A stretch of 6,756 bases of DNA, taken from assembly GCA_007126855.1 (NCBI GenBank), contig SLAK01000296.1:1-6756 (forward strand), given 5' to 3'. The notes beneath the pieces are model-generated. The model made no database searches and was not told the origin of the DNA. It saw only the letters and a program-made list of their open reading frames with translations. This DNA comes from Dehalococcoidia bacterium. GTDB taxonomy: Bacteria; Chloroflexota; Dehalococcoidia; Tepidiformales; Tepidiformaceae. Shown one piece after another: positions 5,144 to 6,756 of this stretch (position 1 is its first letter; every line of letters begins with the position of its first letter). Position numbers and translations under genes: made by a program.

Positions 5144-6676
5144 CTAGTCCAGCCGCTCCCGGTACTGGATCGCCTCGGCGATGTGCTGCTGCTCGATCAC
5201 CTCGCAACCCGCCAGGTCGGCGACCGTGCGCGCCAGCTTGAGCGTGCGGTGGAAGGCGCGCGCGGAGAGGTTGAGCCGCTCCACAGCCATCTTCAGCAGG
5301 TTCCGCGACCCGTCATCGAGCATGTCCTGGGCCTGTGCGCGTACCTCGGTCGGGTTCATGTCGGAGTTCAGCATCGTGCCAGAAGTGGCGCCGACGAAGC
5401 GGTGCCGCTGCACCTCCCGCGCCTGTGCAACCCGGTCGGCGACCGCGGACGATGACTCGGCGCGCTCGTTCGAGGACAGCTTCTCATATTCGACCCTTGG
5501 CACATCGACAAACAGGTCGATCCGGTCCAGCAGCGGCCCTGAAATGCGCCGCTGGTAGCGTGCCACGAGCTGCGGCGCGCAGGTGCATTCGTGCGCCTGG
5601 TCGCCATAGAAGCCGCACGGGCACGGGTTCATCGCGGAGATGAGAGCGAAGTTCGCCGGAAAGGTTACTGACTGCCGCGCGCGGGAGATGGTGACGGTAC
5701 GGTCTTCCATTGGCTGGCGAAGCACTTCGAGCACCTGCGGGCCGAACTCCGGCAGCTCATCCAGGAAAAGCACGCCGCGGTGGGAGAGGGTGACTTCCCC
5801 GGGACGCGGGACCGTGCCGCCGCCGACAAGCCCGCCGTGCGAGATGGTGTGGTGCGGCGCGCGGAACGGCCGCGTGGTGATGAGGCCGGCGCCCGGGGGC
5901 AAAAGGCCGGCCACGCTGTAGATGCGCGTCACTTCCAGCGCTTCGTTGCCGGTCATGGTGGGCAGAATCGACGGCACGGCGCGCGCCAGGAGCGTTTTCC
6001 CGCTGCCCGGCGGGCCGCGCATGATGACGTTGTGGCCGCCCGCGGCCGCGACCTCGAGGGCGCGCTTGGCGTGCTCCTGCCCGGCGATATCGGCGAAGTC
6101 AGTGCCGCGGTAGAGCTCGTCGAATTCGCTCGTGCCGTCCGCTGTGCTCGGCTGGAGCGGGACGCTGCCCAGCAGGTGGGCCATCAGCGATGCCAGGCTG
6201 TCGACCGGGTAGACATCGATGCCATCGACCAGCGCGCCCTCGGCCGCGTTGCCTGCGGGGACGAAGGCCCGCCGCTTGCCACGTGCTTTCGCCAGGGCAA
6301 CCATCGACAGCACCCCGTGGACCGGGCGCACGTCGCCGTCCAGCGAGAGCTCGCCGGCAAACACGGCATCCTCGCAGTCGGCGACAGCCTGTCCACTCGC
6401 GAGCAGGATCCCGACTGCCATCGGCAGGTCGAACGACGGCCCTTCCTTGCGCAGGTCTGCCGGGGCCAGGTTCACGATCAGCCGGCTGTTCACCGGCCAG
6501 CTCAGCCCACTGTTGCGGATGGCCGAGCGCACCCGCTCGCGCGCTTCCTGCACCGATGCATCGGGGAGGCCGACGACCGAAATCATCGGGCGTTCGGACC
6601 GCGAAATGTCGACTTCGGCCTCGACGAGTTCGCCATCGAGCCCGATAAGGGCGCAACCGTAGACTTTGGCGAGCAC
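5144..6676 (-). CDS. comM: ComM/YifB-family Mg-chelatase-like AAA+ ATPase, 510 aa
   Basis: This is a cytoplasmic AAA+ ATPase of the YifB/ComM family. Studied ComM proteins are hexameric helicases that drive branch migration when transformed DNA recombines. Residues 1 to about 170 form the ChlI/Lon-type domain (LAKVYGCALIGLDG, VVGLPDASVQEARERVR, NLAPADLRKEGPSFDLP). The AAA module has Walker A GPPGSGKT at 221-228, Walker B VLFLDE at 302-307 and LLDRIDL with the likely Arg finger at 382-388. Between them is the family Cys cluster CPCGFYGD...CTC (Cys352, 354, 364, 366). The C-terminal segment has the sensor-2-like SARAFHRTLKLARTVADL at 471-488. Length matches the usual 500-510 aa. I chose the GTG at 6676 because family members start at M/V-LAKVY; the frame stays open to a TTG at 6712, adding 12 unrelated residues. 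No other competence gene is visible nearby, so a role in DNA uptake is inferred from the family alone. Confidence 0.95.
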   Translation of the reverse strand: MLAKVYGCALIGLDGELVEAEVDISRSERPMISVVGLPDASVQEARERVRSAIRNSGLSWPVNSRLIVNLAPADLRKEGPSFDLPMAVGILLASGQAVADCEDAVFAGELSLDGDVRPVHGVLSMVALAKARGKRRAFVPAGNAAEGALVDGIDVYPVDSLASLMAHLLGSVPLQPSTADGTSEFDELYRGTDFADIAGQEHAKRALEVAAAGGHNVIMRGPPGSGKTLLARAVPSILPTMTGNEALEVTRIYSVAGLLPPGAGLITTRPFRAPHHTISHGGLVGGGTVPRPGEVTLSHRGVLFLDELPEFGPQVLEVLRQPMEDRTVTISRARQSVTFPANFALISAMNPCPCGFYGDQAHECTCAPQLVARYQRRISGPLLDRIDLFVDVPRVEYEKLSSNERAESSSAVADRVAQAREVQRHRFVGATSGTMLNSDMNPTEVRAQAQDMLDDGSRNLLKMAVERLNLSARAFHRTLKLARTVADLAGCEVIEQQHIAEAIQYRERLD

Positions 6677-6682
6677 GGCAGC

Positions 6683-6712
6683 ATCATCCTCGCGGGCCCC
6701 GCCTGCCGTCAA
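6683..6712 (-). promoter_or_regulatory. Candidate comM promoter, possibly leaderless
   Basis: On the minus strand TTGACG (6712-6707, five of six matches to the -35 consensus) and GATGAT (6688-6683, four of six) are 18 bases apart. The -10 ends six bases before the GTG start, so transcription could begin at or next to the start codon. A GAGG also lies 11 bases before the GTG, far for a ribosome binding site. Confidence 0.35.
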
Positions 6713-6756
6713 ACATGCGCGATCGCGTCAACGGATGTCGCGAAATTGGCGCCAGA

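Overview
The window is GC-rich (roughly two thirds G+C by eye) and gene-dense, and comes from bacterial chromosome. I infer a Chloroflexota-like (Dehalococcoidia or Thermomicrobia-type) or actinobacterial source. The reasons are the base composition, the Pro-Thr/Asp-Pro linker in the secreted protein, the lack of a lipobox in it, and the split acyl-CoA mutase. This placement is weak, because no phylogenetic marker beyond comM and one tRNA is present.

Layout. (1) Positions 1-434, minus strand: the 5' part of a CoA-acylating methylmalonate-semialdehyde dehydrogenase gene (mmsA type), cut by the window edge. (2) 435-706: a divergent intergenic region with two abutting perfect 9-bp inverted repeats just before the next gene. 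(3) 707-3538, plus strand: a three-gene operon of an SDR dehydrogenase, a large subunit of a B12-dependent acyl-CoA mutase, and a separate small B12-binding subunit. The two mutase genes overlap by ATGA. (4) 3544-4845, minus strand: a secreted protein made of four 90-residue beta-type repeats, converging on the mutase operon with only 5 nt between the stop codons. (5) 5014-5088, minus strand: tRNA-Arg(CCG). (6) 5144-6676, minus strand: a full-length ComM/YifB AAA+ ATPase.

How it may work together. The mmsA gene and the SDR-mutase operon share one intergenic region and look like one catabolic module for branched or short-chain acyl/hydroxyacyl compounds. The SDR would make or use a hydroxy/oxo intermediate, the mutase would rearrange a carbon skeleton, and MmsA would release propionyl- or acetyl-CoA from a semialdehyde. 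The most unusual point is the mutase. Its fold markers and the B12-binding His of the small subunit are intact. However, by hand alignment nearly every residue that defines the methylmalonyl-CoA mutase active site is replaced: the positions of Tyr89, Arg207, His244, His328, Gln330 and Asn366 are Leu, Ser or Tyr, Tyr, Ser, His and Ser. This points to an acyl-CoA mutase of unassigned substrate rather than methylmalonyl-CoA mutase. ComM, the tRNA and the secreted protein look unrelated to that module.
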